Assembly: GCF_001425005.1 (NCBI RefSeq)
Contig: NZ_LMDB01000038.1
Coordinates: forward strand, 200,978 to 264,977
Length of the DNA stretch: 64,000 nt
Direction: 5' to 3'
Origin: Duganella sp. Root336D2
GTDB taxonomy: Bacteria; Pseudomonadota; Gammaproteobacteria; Burkholderiales; Burkholderiaceae_D
Numbering within the stretch: position 1 is the stretch's first letter; each line of letters opens with the position of its first letter. This document shows positions 24,353 through 33,567 of this stretch, in pieces. Made by a program: the position numbers and the translations under genes. The notes below the pieces were generated by a model. It saw only the letters and a program-made list of their open reading frames with translations, had not been told where the DNA came from and did no database searches.

Positions 24353-27016
24353 ATGAAATCGCTAGTTCCTCACGCCATTACACTGGCAGTCAGTGCACTT
24401 GTCGCCACCAGCGGCATCGCGGCCGACAACAGCGCCGTCACCCCGCGCGCCGAAAACCCTTACCTGAGCCAGGTCGATGCCGCCGCCCGCTCCGCGCGCG
24501 TGTCGAATGTCGCCTATGTCCTCGACTTCACGCTGACCGGCCAGGAGACCTTCAGCAACACCACCACCGTCAATTTCGACCTGCAGGACAACGCGCAGCC
24601 GCTGACGCTGGACCTGGACAAGGCCAGCATCAAGCGCCTGGTGGTGAACGGCAAGCCGGTCGCCGCGCCGCAGTACAACAACTGGTTCATCACGCTGGCC
24701 GCCGCCGACCTGAAGGCCGGGCGCAACAGCGTGACCGTGGAATTCGAGCGCAAGCACAGCACCAACGGCGAGGGTCTGCACCGCATGGTCGACCCGGTCG
24801 ACGGCCGCGTGTATACCTACTCGCACTTCGAGCCGGCCGCCGCGCACCAGATGTTCGCGCTGTTCGACCAGCCTGACCTGAAGGCGACCTACCAGGTCAA
24901 TGTGAGCGCACCTGCCGACTGGACCGTGGTGTCCACCGCGCGCGAATCCAAGGTGGAAGACGTCGCCAGTTCGCCCGACACCAGGCGCTGGACCTTCCCG
25001 GTCTCGAAGATCCTCAGCCCGTACAATTTCTCGCTGCACGCCGGACCTTACAAGGTGTGGGAGGACGCCACCAGCGCCAAGTACCCGATGCGCCTGTTAG
25101 CGCGCCAGTCGGTGGCCGACCAGGTCGACCCGGCGCCATGGTTCGAATACACCAGGCAGGGCCTGGCCTGGTTCGACGACTATTTCGGCATCCCTTACCA
25201 GTACGGCAAATACGACCAGCTGCTGGTGCCGGACTTCCTGTACGGCGCGATGGAAAACGCCGGCGCCGTGACCTTTGCCGAACACTCCTTCCTGCACAAG
25301 GACAAGATGTCCAGCGCCGAGAAGCACGAGCTGGCCAGCGTGATCATGCACGAAATGGCGCACCAGTGGTTCGGCGACCTGGTCACCATGCAGTGGTGGA
25401 ACGGCCTGTGGCTGAACGAGAGCTTTGCCTCCTTCATGGGCACCCTGGCCACCGCCGAAGCCACCGAATTCAAGGACTCGGCCTGGCAGTATTTCTACGC
25501 CCAGGGCAAATCGGCCGCGTACGTGATGGACCAGCGCGTCACCACGCACCCGATCGAAACCCCGGTGCCCTCGACCGCCAACGCCTTCGACAATATCGAC
25601 GCCATCACCTATTCCAAAGGCGCCTCCACCCTGAAGCAGCTGCGCCACCTGCTGGGCGAGGAAACCTTCCGCAAGGGCGTGCACAACTACCTGGTCAAAT
25701 ACCAGTGGAAGAACGCCAGGCTGGATGACTTCATCGGCAGCCAGGCCGAAGCGGCCGGGCGCGACCTGGGGCAGTGGACCCAGGACTGGCTGTACCAGCC
25801 GGGCGTGAACACCATCACCGCCAGCTACAGCTGCAAGGCCGGCAAGGTCGACGCCTTCAGGCTGCAGCAGACGGCCGTGGCGCAATTCCCGACCCTGCGC
25901 GAGCAGCGCGTGCAGCTGGCCCTGATGCAGAAGACGGGCAAGCAGCTGACGATCTCCAGGGTGCTGCCGGTGACCTACAAGGGCGCCAGCACCGAGGTGG
26001 CGGAACTGAAAGGCGCCGCCTGCCCTGACCTGGTCTACCCGAACTACCAGGACTGGGGCTTCGTGAAAGCCAAGCTCGATACGCGCTCCTTCGCCACCGC
26101 GCGCCAGGACGTCAGCAAGGTGGACGACAAGCTGCTGCGCACCATGCTCTGGCACAGCATGTGGGACAACGTGCGCGACGGCGCGCTGCCGCTCAACGAA
26201 TTCCTCGACACGGTGCTGCTCAACGCGCCGCTGGAAAAAGACTACGTGCTGCTGGGCGATGTACTGGGCAAGATGGGCCAGTCGATCCGCTACCTGCGCA
26301 CCATGTCGAGCGACGGCGCCTACACCCGCACCGTGGTGGGCCGCCTGGAAAAGATGGCCTGGGCGCAGTCCAGGGCCAGCAAGGGCGACTTCCAGCGCCG
26401 CTGGTTCAGCGCCTACCTCGGCACCGCCGGCAGCCAGGAATCGCTGCAGCGCATCGCAGCCATGCTCGATGGCCGCGAAAAGCTGGCTGGCCTGACCCTG
26501 AGCCAGGACGTGCGCTGGGACATGATCGCGGTCCTGAACCGCAAGGATTATCCGGGCGCCGAAGCGCGCATCGCGGCCGAGCAGGCCAAGGACAAGTCCG
26601 ACAGCGGCGAACTGGCTGCGGTGGCGGCGCAGGCTGCGCGTCCGGACGCGAAGGTGAAGCAGGAATGGCTGGCGAAGATCGGCGACACCCAGAGCAAGCT
26701 GCCGTTCTCGCGCATCCGCACCGCGATGCACGCGCTGTATCCGTCTTCGCAAGTGGCGCTCAATGAGCAAAGCGCGGCAGCCCGCCTGGCGCAGTTGGCC
26801 CAGCTGGACAAGTCGGCTGGCCCGGTCTTCATGCGCGATTATGCCGGCGCCATGATCCCGGCCACCTGCACCGCTGCCAGCGTGCAGCGCCTGGCCGACA
26901 GCGCGCAGGCCAACCCGGGCCTGAGCGCCGGCACCCGCCGTGCGCTGCTGGTGGCGCACCAGGAAGACCAGCGCTGCCTGGCGATCCGCAAAGCCTTGAC
27001 CGTGAAGCTGAACTAA
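24353..27016 (+). CDS. Secreted M1 family aminopeptidase
   Basis: An 887-residue zinc metallopeptidase of the M1 (aminopeptidase N) family with a Sec signal peptide (MKSLVPHAITLAVSALVATSGIAA), so it acts in the periplasm or outside. It has the substrate N-terminus-recognising motif GAMENAGAV (about residue 300), the zinc site HEMAHQWFGD and the third ligand Glu 19 residues later (LNESFASF). A helical C-terminal domain with tandem helix pairs follows, then a short tail. It frees N-terminal residues from peptides. AAGGATAACC upstream of ATG 24353 fits the start. Its last four bases overlap the convergent GGDEF-EAL gene. Confidence 0.93.
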   Translation: MKSLVPHAITLAVSALVATSGIAADNSAVTPRAENPYLSQVDAAARSARVSNVAYVLDFTLTGQETFSNTTTVNFDLQDNAQPLTLDLDKASIKRLVVNGKPVAAPQYNNWFITLAAADLKAGRNSVTVEFERKHSTNGEGLHRMVDPVDGRVYTYSHFEPAAAHQMFALFDQPDLKATYQVNVSAPADWTVVSTARESKVEDVASSPDTRRWTFPVSKILSPYNFSLHAGPYKVWEDATSAKYPMRLLARQSVADQVDPAPWFEYTRQGLAWFDDYFGIPYQYGKYDQLLVPDFLYGAMENAGAVTFAEHSFLHKDKMSSAEKHELASVIMHEMAHQWFGDLVTMQWWNGLWLNESFASFMGTLATAEATEFKDSAWQYFYAQGKSAAYVMDQRVTTHPIETPVPSTANAFDNIDAITYSKGASTLKQLRHLLGEETFRKGVHNYLVKYQWKNARLDDFIGSQAEAAGRDLGQWTQDWLYQPGVNTITASYSCKAGKVDAFRLQQTAVAQFPTLREQRVQLALMQKTGKQLTISRVLPVTYKGASTEVAELKGAACPDLVYPNYQDWGFVKAKLDTRSFATARQDVSKVDDKLLRTMLWHSMWDNVRDGALPLNEFLDTVLLNAPLEKDYVLLGDVLGKMGQSIRYLRTMSSDGAYTRTVVGRLEKMAWAQSRASKGDFQRRWFSAYLGTAGSQESLQRIAAMLDGREKLAGLTLSQDVRWDMIAVLNRKDYPGAEARIAAEQAKDKSDSGELAAVAAQAARPDAKVKQEWLAKIGDTQSKLPFSRIRTAMHALYPSSQVALNEQSAAARLAQLAQLDKSAGPVFMRDYAGAMIPATCTAASVQRLADSAQANPGLSAGTRRALLVAHQEDQRCLAIRKALTVKLN

Positions 27017-28881
27017 ACCTGCACTTTGGTGGAGAGCGCGGCCTGCGCCGTCAGCAGGTCGAGCAGCGCCGGCAGCGGCGCCGGGCGGCCCAGCAGGTAG
27101 CCTTGCAGAGCATGGCAACCGTGGGCCGCCAGGAAGTCGGCCTGGGCCTGCGTCTCCACCCCTTCGGCCACCACCCGCAAGCCCATCTGGCCGGCCATGG
27201 CCAGGATGGTCTGCACGATCACCACGTCGCTGGCGTCGTCCGGCATGTCCATGATGAAGCTGCGGTCGATCTTCAGCTCATACAGCGGCATGCGTTTCAG
27301 GTACGCCAGGCTGGAATAGCCGGTGCCGAAATCATCGATCGAAAAGCGCACCCCGAGGTCGGCCAGCTGGTTCATGCGCGCCACGATTTCATCCATCCGG
27401 TCCACCAGCAGCCCTTCCGTCACTTCCAGGATCAGCAGCGCCGGCTCCATGCCCTGCTCCTGCAAGATTGTGCGCACCTGCTGCACGAAGTCGGGCTGGC
27501 GGAATTGCTGCGGGCTGACGTTGACCGACAGCGGCAGCGACAGTCCCAGCACCGCCATGCGCTGCTGCGCCAGGCAGGCCTGCTTCAGCGCCCATAAGCC
27601 GAGCGGCCCGATCAGCCCCGCTTCTTCCGCCAGCGGGACGAAGATGGCCGGCGCCACCATGCTGCCGTCGTCGCGCTCCCAGCGCATCAGCAATTCGGCG
27701 CCGTGCAGCCGTCCCAGGCAATCGAACTGCGGCTGGTACACCACGTGCAGCCGCTCCTGCTCGATGGCCTGGCCCAGTTCGCGCTCCAGCGTCAGGCGCC
27801 GTTCGAGCTCGGACTGCATGGCCGCTTCGAAGAAGGCAATGCCGTTGCGCCCGGCGCCCTTGGCGCGGTACATCGCCGTATCGGCTTCGCGCAGCAGGTC
27901 GTCGGCCTGCTGGCCGTGCTTGGGCAGCAGCGTGACGCCGATGCTGGCCGAACAGCCGTAGCCCTGGCCGGCGATCTCGAATTCCTGCGCCAGCGCGGCG
28001 CGGATCTTTTCCGCCACGCCCTGCGCGGCGCTGCTGGCCGCCGCCAGGTCCGGCGCCAGGTGCGCCAGCAGCACCACGAATTCATCGCCGCCGATGCGCG
28101 CCACGGTGTCGCTTTTGCGCACCACCTCTTCCAGGCGCTGGGCGGCCAGGCGCAGCAGGTGGTCGCCGGTGGCATGGCCGCGCGCATCGTTGATGGTCTT
28201 GAAGCGGTCGAGGTCGACAAACATCACTGCGCTGAACACGTGCTGGCGTTCGGAACTGGCCAGCAGGCCGGCCAGCCGGTCCAGCAGCAGGCGCCGGTTC
28301 GGCAGCCCGGTCAGCGGATCGTAGAAGGCCAGCTGCTCGCCCTCGGCCAGCGAGCGTGCCAGGTGGCGCAGCAGCACGCCGCAGCTCATGGTCAGGATGC
28401 CGGCGATAAACAGGTAATTCAGGGCCACGATGGCGGCGCGCACGGCGTGGTCGTCGGCCAGGCCCATGACTGCCGGATCGGGCGCCGGCGCAAAGCCGGT
28501 CAGCACGATGGCCACGGCGCCGGCCAGCAGCAGCCAGACGGCCGGCTTCAGCCCCACCAGCAGCGCGGCCAGGCAGGGCACGGCCAGCAGGTAGGTGTGC
28601 GCCACCGGGCCCACCTGCAGCATCAGCGCCACGCCGACTGCAAAGGTGATCAGCAGGAATTGCATGGCGCGCAGCGGGTAGGACACCACCTCCTGCAGCC
28701 GCCACAGGGCCGCCAGCCAGGACAGCGCGACCAGGTCCACCACCACCACGCCCCACAAGCCTTCGCGCAGCGACTGCGCGATGCTGGGGATGGCCGTGGC
28801 CAGGCCCAGTACCAGCACGACCTGGACCAGGCGGGCAAAGATTTTTTCGCGCCAGTGGGTGATCTGGTCGGGGGCAGCCAT
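27013..28881 (-). CDS. Membrane GGDEF-EAL c-di-GMP protein
   Basis: A 622-residue bifunctional c-di-GMP enzyme with an N-terminal membrane sensor of about five to six helices (residues 20-180) rather than a periplasmic domain. The GGDEF domain (about 190-350) has VARIGGDEF with RxxD (RKSD) five residues upstream. The EAL domain has AELLMRW in place of EALIR, keeping the Glu, plus NVSPQQF, LEVTEGLL, DDFGTGYSSL and KIDRSF. Both activities are possible. It is convergent with the M1 aminopeptidase and divergent from the CsgG-like lipoprotein gene. Confidence 0.92.
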   Translation of the reverse strand: MAAPDQITHWREKIFARLVQVVLVLGLATAIPSIAQSLREGLWGVVVVDLVALSWLAALWRLQEVVSYPLRAMQFLLITFAVGVALMLQVGPVAHTYLLAVPCLAALLVGLKPAVWLLLAGAVAIVLTGFAPAPDPAVMGLADDHAVRAAIVALNYLFIAGILTMSCGVLLRHLARSLAEGEQLAFYDPLTGLPNRRLLLDRLAGLLASSERQHVFSAVMFVDLDRFKTINDARGHATGDHLLRLAAQRLEEVVRKSDTVARIGGDEFVVLLAHLAPDLAAASSAAQGVAEKIRAALAQEFEIAGQGYGCSASIGVTLLPKHGQQADDLLREADTAMYRAKGAGRNGIAFFEAAMQSELERRLTLERELGQAIEQERLHVVYQPQFDCLGRLHGAELLMRWERDDGSMVAPAIFVPLAEEAGLIGPLGLWALKQACLAQQRMAVLGLSLPLSVNVSPQQFRQPDFVQQVRTILQEQGMEPALLILEVTEGLLVDRMDEIVARMNQLADLGVRFSIDDFGTGYSSLAYLKRMPLYELKIDRSFIMDMPDDASDVVIVQTILAMAGQMGLRVVAEGVETQAQADFLAAHGCHALQGYLLGRPAPLPALLDLLTAQAALSTKVQV

Positions 28882-29038
28882 GCGCTTGCTTCCTTGCTCT
28901 AAGGAACCTTGATAGTACGCCCTATGGCGCCCCGTGTCACCGCCGCCGGCGTAGCGCGTGTGTGACTATTTGATAGAATTTTTGATATGCCTTTCTTATA
29001 AAATCGGCCGTTTCATTCAATAATTAGGGGATCTCCGT

Positions 29039-29917
29039 ATGAAGACCAAACTGTTCGCGGCCGTGGCGGCCATGGCGCTGGCCGGTTGTGCCGGCACCCA
29101 ACCAACCCTCGGCGGCGGCAGTACCGTGGCCACCGGCAGCGCCGGCGGCGCCACCGCCGCCAACGCCAGCACCCAGCTGGAGAAATGCGACCGTCCGCTG
29201 GGCACCCTGTCGGTGGTGGAAGACCGCAGCATGCCGTGGTTCCAGCAACTGAGCCAGTACAAGCTGGGCTCCACCACCCCGGTGCTGCGCATGATGATCC
29301 AGCAGTCGAACTGCTTCGTGGTGGTGGAACGCGGCGCGGCCATGGACCATATGATGGGCGAGCGCGCGCTGGAAAAGTCCGGTGAAATGCGCGCCAACAG
29401 CAACTACGGCAAAGGCCAGATCGCGGCGGCCGACTACACCATGAGCCCGACCATCACCTTCAGCCAGAAAGGCACCTCCGGCGTCGGCGGCGCACTGGGC
29501 GGCCTGGGCCTGATCGGCAGCGTGGCCGGCATGGTGGCCGGCAATATGAAGACCAATGAAGCGTCGACCATGCTGCTGATGATCGACAACCGCTCCGGCG
29601 TGCAGCTGGCGGCAGCCGAAGGCAGCGCCAAGAACACCGATTTCGGCATGTTCGGCGCCATGTTCGGCGGCGGCGCGGCAGCCGGTGCCGGCGGCTACAC
29701 CAACACCCCGGAAGGCAAGATCCTGGTGGCGGCCTTCATGGATTCGTACAACAACGTGGTGCGCGCAGTGCGCAACTACAAGCAGCAGGAAGTAGCGGGC
29801 GGCCTGGGCACCGGCGGCGCGCTGGGCGTGCAGGGCGGCACCACGGCGGCGTCGCAGCAGCCGGTCGCTGCGCAGTCGCAGACCCCGTCGTCGAAAACCA
29901 AGGCCAAGAAGAAGTAA
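29039..29917 (+). CDS. CsgG-like lipoprotein
   Basis: A 292-residue lipoprotein with signal and lipobox (MKTKLFAAVAAMALAGC). The core, with LGTLSVVEDR, TPVLRMMIQQSNCFVVVERG, ADYTMSPTITFSQ and MLLMIDNRSGVQLAAAEGSA, matches the CsgG/HfaB family, which form curli secretion or holdfast anchors in the outer membrane. A Gly-rich hydrophobic stretch (GVGGALGGLGLIGSVAGM) may be membrane-interacting. The last 50 residues are low-complexity and Lys-rich. No csgA, csgB, csgE, csgF or holdfast gene is in the window. AGGGGATCTCCGT precedes the ATG. A 12-bp inverted repeat follows the stop. Confidence 0.8.
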   Translation: MKTKLFAAVAAMALAGCAGTQPTLGGGSTVATGSAGGATAANASTQLEKCDRPLGTLSVVEDRSMPWFQQLSQYKLGSTTPVLRMMIQQSNCFVVVERGAAMDHMMGERALEKSGEMRANSNYGKGQIAAADYTMSPTITFSQKGTSGVGGALGGLGLIGSVAGMVAGNMKTNEASTMLLMIDNRSGVQLAAAEGSAKNTDFGMFGAMFGGGAAAGAGGYTNTPEGKILVAAFMDSYNNVVRAVRNYKQQEVAGGLGTGGALGVQGGTTAASQQPVAAQSQTPSSKTKAKKK

Positions 29918-29927
29918 GCGGCCATGC

Positions 29928-29954
29928 TTGCCGGGCGTACGCTACGCCCGGCAA
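29928..29954 (+). terminator. Hairpin after the CsgG-like gene
   Basis: Perfect 12-bp arms (TTGCCGGGCGTA at 29928 and TACGCCCGGCAA at 29943) around CGC. It has the position and stability of a terminator but no U-run. The promoter of the next gene starts two bases on. Confidence 0.6.
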
Positions 29955-29955
29955 A

Positions 29956-29984
29956 TTGCCAGCAGCGCCTGGCATTGCTATAGT
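29956..29984 (+). promoter_or_regulatory. Sigma-70 type promoter of the NarL-type response regulator
   Basis: TTGCCA (29956-29961) and TATAGT (29979-29984) are separated by exactly 17 bases. A start near 29991 gives a 25-base leader. It supports TTG 30016 as start codon, because the TTG at 29956 would be inside the promoter. Confidence 0.6.
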
Positions 29985-30015
29985 GCTCCGTTGCAGTCCT
30001 GCGCGGAGCTTTTCC

Positions 30016-30663
30016 TTGAACACCCAGACCATTCCAGACACCGCCGCGCCAATCCGGGTGCTGCTGGTGGACGACCATCCCATGCTGCGCGCCGGCCTGG
30101 CCGATGCCATTGCCGGCCAGCCCGACATGCAGGTTGTGGCCGAAGCCGGCGACGGCCAGCAGGCGATTGCCGCCTGGGCCTCGGTGCGCCCCGACCTGGC
30201 CATCATGGACCTGGCCATGCCCGGCATGTGCGGCCTGGAGGCGCTGCAGGCGATCCGCGCCCGGTTTCCGGCGGCGCGCATCGTGATGCTGACCACCTTC
30301 GGCGGCGACGCCCAGGTGCGGCGCGCGCTGCAGGCCGGCGCCAGCGGCTTCCTGCTGAAAAGCAGCCTGCGCAAGGAGCTGGTGGGCATGATCCGCGCCG
30401 TGCACGGCGGCCAGCGCTACATCTCGCCGGAAATCGCGCAGCAGCTGGCCAGCCACCTCGGCGCCTCCCTGCTCAGCGAGCGTGAAGTCGAAGTGCTGCA
30501 ATGCGCGGCGGCCGGCAACGCCAACAAGCGCATCGCCGTCCTGCTGGCGATTTCCGAAGAAACGGTGAAGGCGCATATGCGCAGCATCCTGGCCAAGCTC
30601 GATGCCAACGACCGCACGCACGCCGTCACCATTGCCCTAAAGCGCGGCATTATCGCTCTTTGA
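30016..30663 (+). CDS. NarL/FixJ-type response regulator
   Basis: A 215-residue regulator: a receiver domain (IRVLLVDDHPMLRAGL, phosphoacceptor Asp in LAIMDLAMPG, then VMLTTF and the conserved Lys in GFLLKSS) plus a C-terminal LuxR-type helix-turn-helix (LLSEREVEVLQCAAAGNANKRIA, then ETVKAHMRSIL). Start TTG at 30016 has GGAG seven bases before it, and the promoter at 29956 excludes the upstream alternative. No kinase is adjacent. It is convergent (27-base overlap) with the seven-gene stress operon, at whose other end lies a HisKA_3 kinase, the class that normally partners NarL-type regulators. Confidence 0.9.
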   Translation: MNTQTIPDTAAPIRVLLVDDHPMLRAGLADAIAGQPDMQVVAEAGDGQQAIAAWASVRPDLAIMDLAMPGMCGLEALQAIRARFPAARIVMLTTFGGDAQVRRALQAGASGFLLKSSLRKELVGMIRAVHGGQRYISPEIAQQLASHLGASLLSEREVEVLQCAAAGNANKRIAVLLAISEETVKAHMRSILAKLDANDRTHAVTIALKRGIIAL

Positions 30664-31254
30664 CAGCAGCGCCATCGCCAGCAGCAGTGCGATGGCCGGC
30701 AGCAGGCCGACCCCCATGCCCCAGCGCGAAGCCAGCGCACCCGTCACGCAGCCCGCCGCAAACGCCAGCACGCCGCCGCCCAGCGCCGCCAGCGCCGGGC
30801 GCTGCTCGCCGCCGGCGCGGTCCAGGCAGTCGATCACCAGCTGCGTGACGTTGCCCGTCATGACGGTGCTGGCCGGCAGCTTCGCCAGCAGCAGCTTGCC
30901 GTAGCCGTTCTGCGCGCCCATGGCGGCGGCGCACAGCAGGCCGGCCGCCATGTCCCAGCGCGCCGCGGCGGCCGCCGCCAGCAGCAGCGCCGCCTGCAGC
31001 ACGTGGGCCGGGCGCAGGGCGTTGGCGCCGCCGCGCTGGCGCCGGCGCACCAGGGCGCGCACCGCGACGATGCCGGCCACGAAGGCGGGGAAGGCGAGCA
31101 GCTTGAGCAGCACGTCATTGCCCGGCGCCACCAGCTCCCTCCCGAGCAGCACGAAGTTGCCCGTCACGTGGGCCGTAAACAGCCCGTGCAGGGCCACGAA
31201 GCCCAGGGTATCGACATAGCCGCCCAGGAAACTCAGGGTCGTTCCGCGTGCCAT
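30637..31254 (-). CDS. DUF1275 (YoaK) family membrane protein
   Basis: A 205-residue inner-membrane protein of the DUF1275/YoaK family with about six hydrophobic segments and the family signature near the start (GGYVDTLGF and HVTGNFVLLG). The repeated MTGNVTQL later in the sequence is also typical. Function of the family is not established. It is last gene of the stress operon; its ATG at 31254 (GGGGGG upstream) overlaps the DoxX end by 22 bases, and its own end overlaps the convergent regulator gene. Confidence 0.87.
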   Translation of the reverse strand: MARGTTLSFLGGYVDTLGFVALHGLFTAHVTGNFVLLGRELVAPGNDVLLKLLAFPAFVAGIVAVRALVRRRQRGGANALRPAHVLQAALLLAAAAAARWDMAAGLLCAAAMGAQNGYGKLLLAKLPASTVMTGNVTQLVIDCLDRAGGEQRPALAALGGGVLAFAAGCVTGALASRWGMGVGLLPAIALLLAMALLSKSDNAAL

Positions 31255-31652
31255 GGCCCCCCCTTGCCTGACTTGGCCGCCAGGTCATGCCAGGCCACCA
31301 GCAGGAAGCCGCCGGCCAGGCCCAGGTGCTCGTAAAAGCTGTTGGCGGCCATGAAGCGCTGCATGCCCGCCATCTCCCAGTAGCGGTTGGCGATCAAGCT
31401 GGCCGCCACCGTGAACAGGGCCAGCCAGGCTGCGCCGAGCCAGCGCAGGCGCCCGCTCAGGACCATGGCCGCCGCCCCCAGCTCGCCGCCGATCACCAGC
31501 AGCGCCAGCGGCGCCGCCGGCTGCAGGCCGAAGTGCTGCATTTCGCCGACCGCGCCGCCGAAGTCCAGCAGCTTGTTCAAACCGCCCTGCAGGTAGGCCG
31601 CGCATAGCAGGAGCAGGGCCAGCCAGTGCAGGACGCGTAGCGGGCGCGCCAC
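31233..31652 (-). CDS. DoxX family membrane protein
   Basis: A 139-residue four-helix membrane protein of the DoxX type. The conserved early GGLNKLLDF and the second-helix region GGELGAAAMVL are typical. DoxX-like proteins occur with oxidoreductases and thiol/redox systems, but a defined activity is not known. It begins at GTG 31652, one base after the amidohydrolase stop, and overlaps the DUF1275 gene by 22 bases, so it is translated from the same message. Confidence 0.87.
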   Translation of the reverse strand: MARPLRVLHWLALLLLCAAYLQGGLNKLLDFGGAVGEMQHFGLQPAAPLALLVIGGELGAAAMVLSGRLRWLGAAWLALFTVAASLIANRYWEMAGMQRFMAANSFYEHLGLAGGFLLVAWHDLAAKSGKGGPWHAERP

Positions 31653-31653
31653 G

Positions 31654-33567
31654 TCACACCGCCCAGCAGGAGCAGCCCAGCGCGCCCCAGAACGACTTCA
31701 GGTCGGCGATCGGCAGGGAACGGGTCCACGCCGTGGCGTGCTGGTGGCCGTGCATGCCGCACTGGCTGGAGCAGGCGCAAGCCGCCGCCGCTGCCATGGC
31801 AGCCGTGCGCGCATGCCCGGCAGTGCCGCCCTGCGCCGCGCGCGCCGCGGCGCCCGGCAGCGTGCCCCAGGCGCCATAGCCGCCATACTGGCGCACTGGC
31901 GACCAGTCCGGCATGGCGGGCGGCATGGGCGGATCAAACGCGGCAAATGGCCCGGCGCCGTACACCACCTTGCCGCCGACCACGGTCAGCAGCGAGGTGG
32001 TATCGGCAATCTCGTCCTCCGGGCAGCGCAGGAAGTCGCGGTCCGGCACCATCAGGTCGGCCAGCTGGCCGGCCGCGATGCGTCCCTTCTTGCCTTCCTC
32101 GTTGGAGAACCAGGTGACGTTTTCGGTCCACATGCGCAGCGCCGCTTCACGCTCCAGCAGGTTGCGCTGCGGGTAAAGCCGCATGCCGCCCACCGTGCGC
32201 CCGGTGCTCAGCCAGGACAGCGAGACCCACGGGTTGTAGGACGCCACGCGTGTGGCATCCGTACCGGCCGATACCTTGACGCCCGATTCCAGCATGTACT
32301 TCACCGGCGGCGTCGCCTCGGCCGCTGCCGCGCCGTAGCGCTCGACGAAGTACTCGCCCTGGTACGCCATGCGGTGCTGCACCGCCACGCCGCCGCCCAG
32401 GGCCGCGATGCGGTCGATCGACTGCGGCGAGATGGTTTCCGCATGGTCGAAGAACCAGTGCAGGCCATCGAGCGGCATGTCGCGGTTGACCTTCTCGAAC
32501 ACGTCCAGTGCGCGCGAGATGGTCTCGTCATAGGTGGCGTGCATGCGCCACGGCCAGCGGTTCTGCACCAGGATGCGGATCACGCCTTCCAGGTCGTCTT
32601 CCATATTGGCCGGCATGTCCGGGCGCGGCTGGCGGAAGTCTTCGAAGTCGGCGGCCGAGAAAGTCAGCATTTCGCCGGCGCCGTTGTGGCGGAAATAGTC
32701 GTCGCCCTGCTGGTACTTGCTGCTGGCCGCCCAGTGCAGGAAGTCGTCCTTTTCCTGTTTGGGCTTTTGCGTGAACAGGTTGTAGGCCAGGCGGATGGTC
32801 AGCTCGCCGGCATCGGCCAGTTGCTGGATCACCTGGTAGTCCTCGGGGTAGTTCTGGTTGCCGCCGCCCGCGTCCAGCGCGCCGGTCACGCCCAGGCGGT
32901 TCAGCTCGCGCATGAAGTGGCGCGTCGAGTTGAGCTGGTATTCCGGCGGCAGTTTGGGCCCCTTGGCCAGCGTGGCGTACAGGATGGATGCATTCGGCTT
33001 GGCCAGCAGCAGCCCGGTCGGATTGCCGGCGCTATCGCGCAGCATCTGGCCGCCCGGCGGCTCCGGCGTATCACGGTTGTAGCCCACGGCGCGCAGCGCG
33101 GCGCCATTCAGCAGGGCGCGGTCGTACAGGTGCAGGATGAAGACCGGCGTATCGGGTGCCGCGGCATTCAACTCCTCGATGCTCGGCAGGCGCTTTTCCA
33201 CGAACTGGTGTTCGGTGAAGCCGCCCACCACGCGCACCCATTGCGGCGCCGGGGTGTTTGCCACCTGGGCGCGCAGCATGGCCATGGCGTCGGCCAGCGA
33301 GCGTACGCCGTCCCAGCGCAACTCCATATTGAAGTTCAGGCCGCCGCGGATCAGGTGCAGGTGGTTGTCGATCAGGCCGGGCAGCACGCGCCGGCCTTGC
33401 AGGTCGATGACGCGGGTCTGCGCACCGGCCAGCGGCAGGATCGCGCGCGCCGCGCCTACATGGGAAAAACGGCCGCCGCTGACGGCGACCGCATCGGCCT
33501 CGGGCTGGCTCTTGTCCAGCGTCGTAAAGCGGCCGTTATGGAGTATCAGCTCCGGTGCAGCAGTCAT
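31654..33567 (-). CDS. YtcJ-type amidohydrolase with Cys/His-rich tail
   Basis: A 637-residue metal-dependent amidohydrolase. The first metal motif is LIDNHLHLIRGG (HxH), a further His is in HWFFDHAET and the Asp in SAGTDATRVA. YtcJ-type proteins are described as putative amidohydrolases of broad or unknown substrate. After the normal end of the barrel and composite domain there is an Ala-rich linker and a Cys/His-rich tail, CACSSQCGMHGHQH followed by GCSCWAV at the very end. AGGAGG lies eight bases upstream of ATG 33567, and the start overlaps the XapX gene by four bases. No signal peptide is present. Confidence 0.87.
   Translation of the reverse strand: MTAAPELILHNGRFTTLDKSQPEADAVAVSGGRFSHVGAARAILPLAGAQTRVIDLQGRRVLPGLIDNHLHLIRGGLNFNMELRWDGVRSLADAMAMLRAQVANTPAPQWVRVVGGFTEHQFVEKRLPSIEELNAAAPDTPVFILHLYDRALLNGAALRAVGYNRDTPEPPGGQMLRDSAGNPTGLLLAKPNASILYATLAKGPKLPPEYQLNSTRHFMRELNRLGVTGALDAGGGNQNYPEDYQVIQQLADAGELTIRLAYNLFTQKPKQEKDDFLHWAASSKYQQGDDYFRHNGAGEMLTFSAADFEDFRQPRPDMPANMEDDLEGVIRILVQNRWPWRMHATYDETISRALDVFEKVNRDMPLDGLHWFFDHAETISPQSIDRIAALGGGVAVQHRMAYQGEYFVERYGAAAAEATPPVKYMLESGVKVSAGTDATRVASYNPWVSLSWLSTGRTVGGMRLYPQRNLLEREAALRMWTENVTWFSNEEGKKGRIAAGQLADLMVPDRDFLRCPEDEIADTTSLLTVVGGKVVYGAGPFAAFDPPMPPAMPDWSPVRQYGGYGAWGTLPGAAARAAQGGTAGHARTAAMAAAAACACSSQCGMHGHQHATAWTRSLPIADLKSFWGALGCSCWAV

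Noticed and set aside
28970..29002. Promoter for the CsgG-like gene (TTGATA ... TATAAA)
   Set aside because: Spacing is 21 bases; alternative hexamers at proper spacing are weak. AT-rich region noted but no call made.
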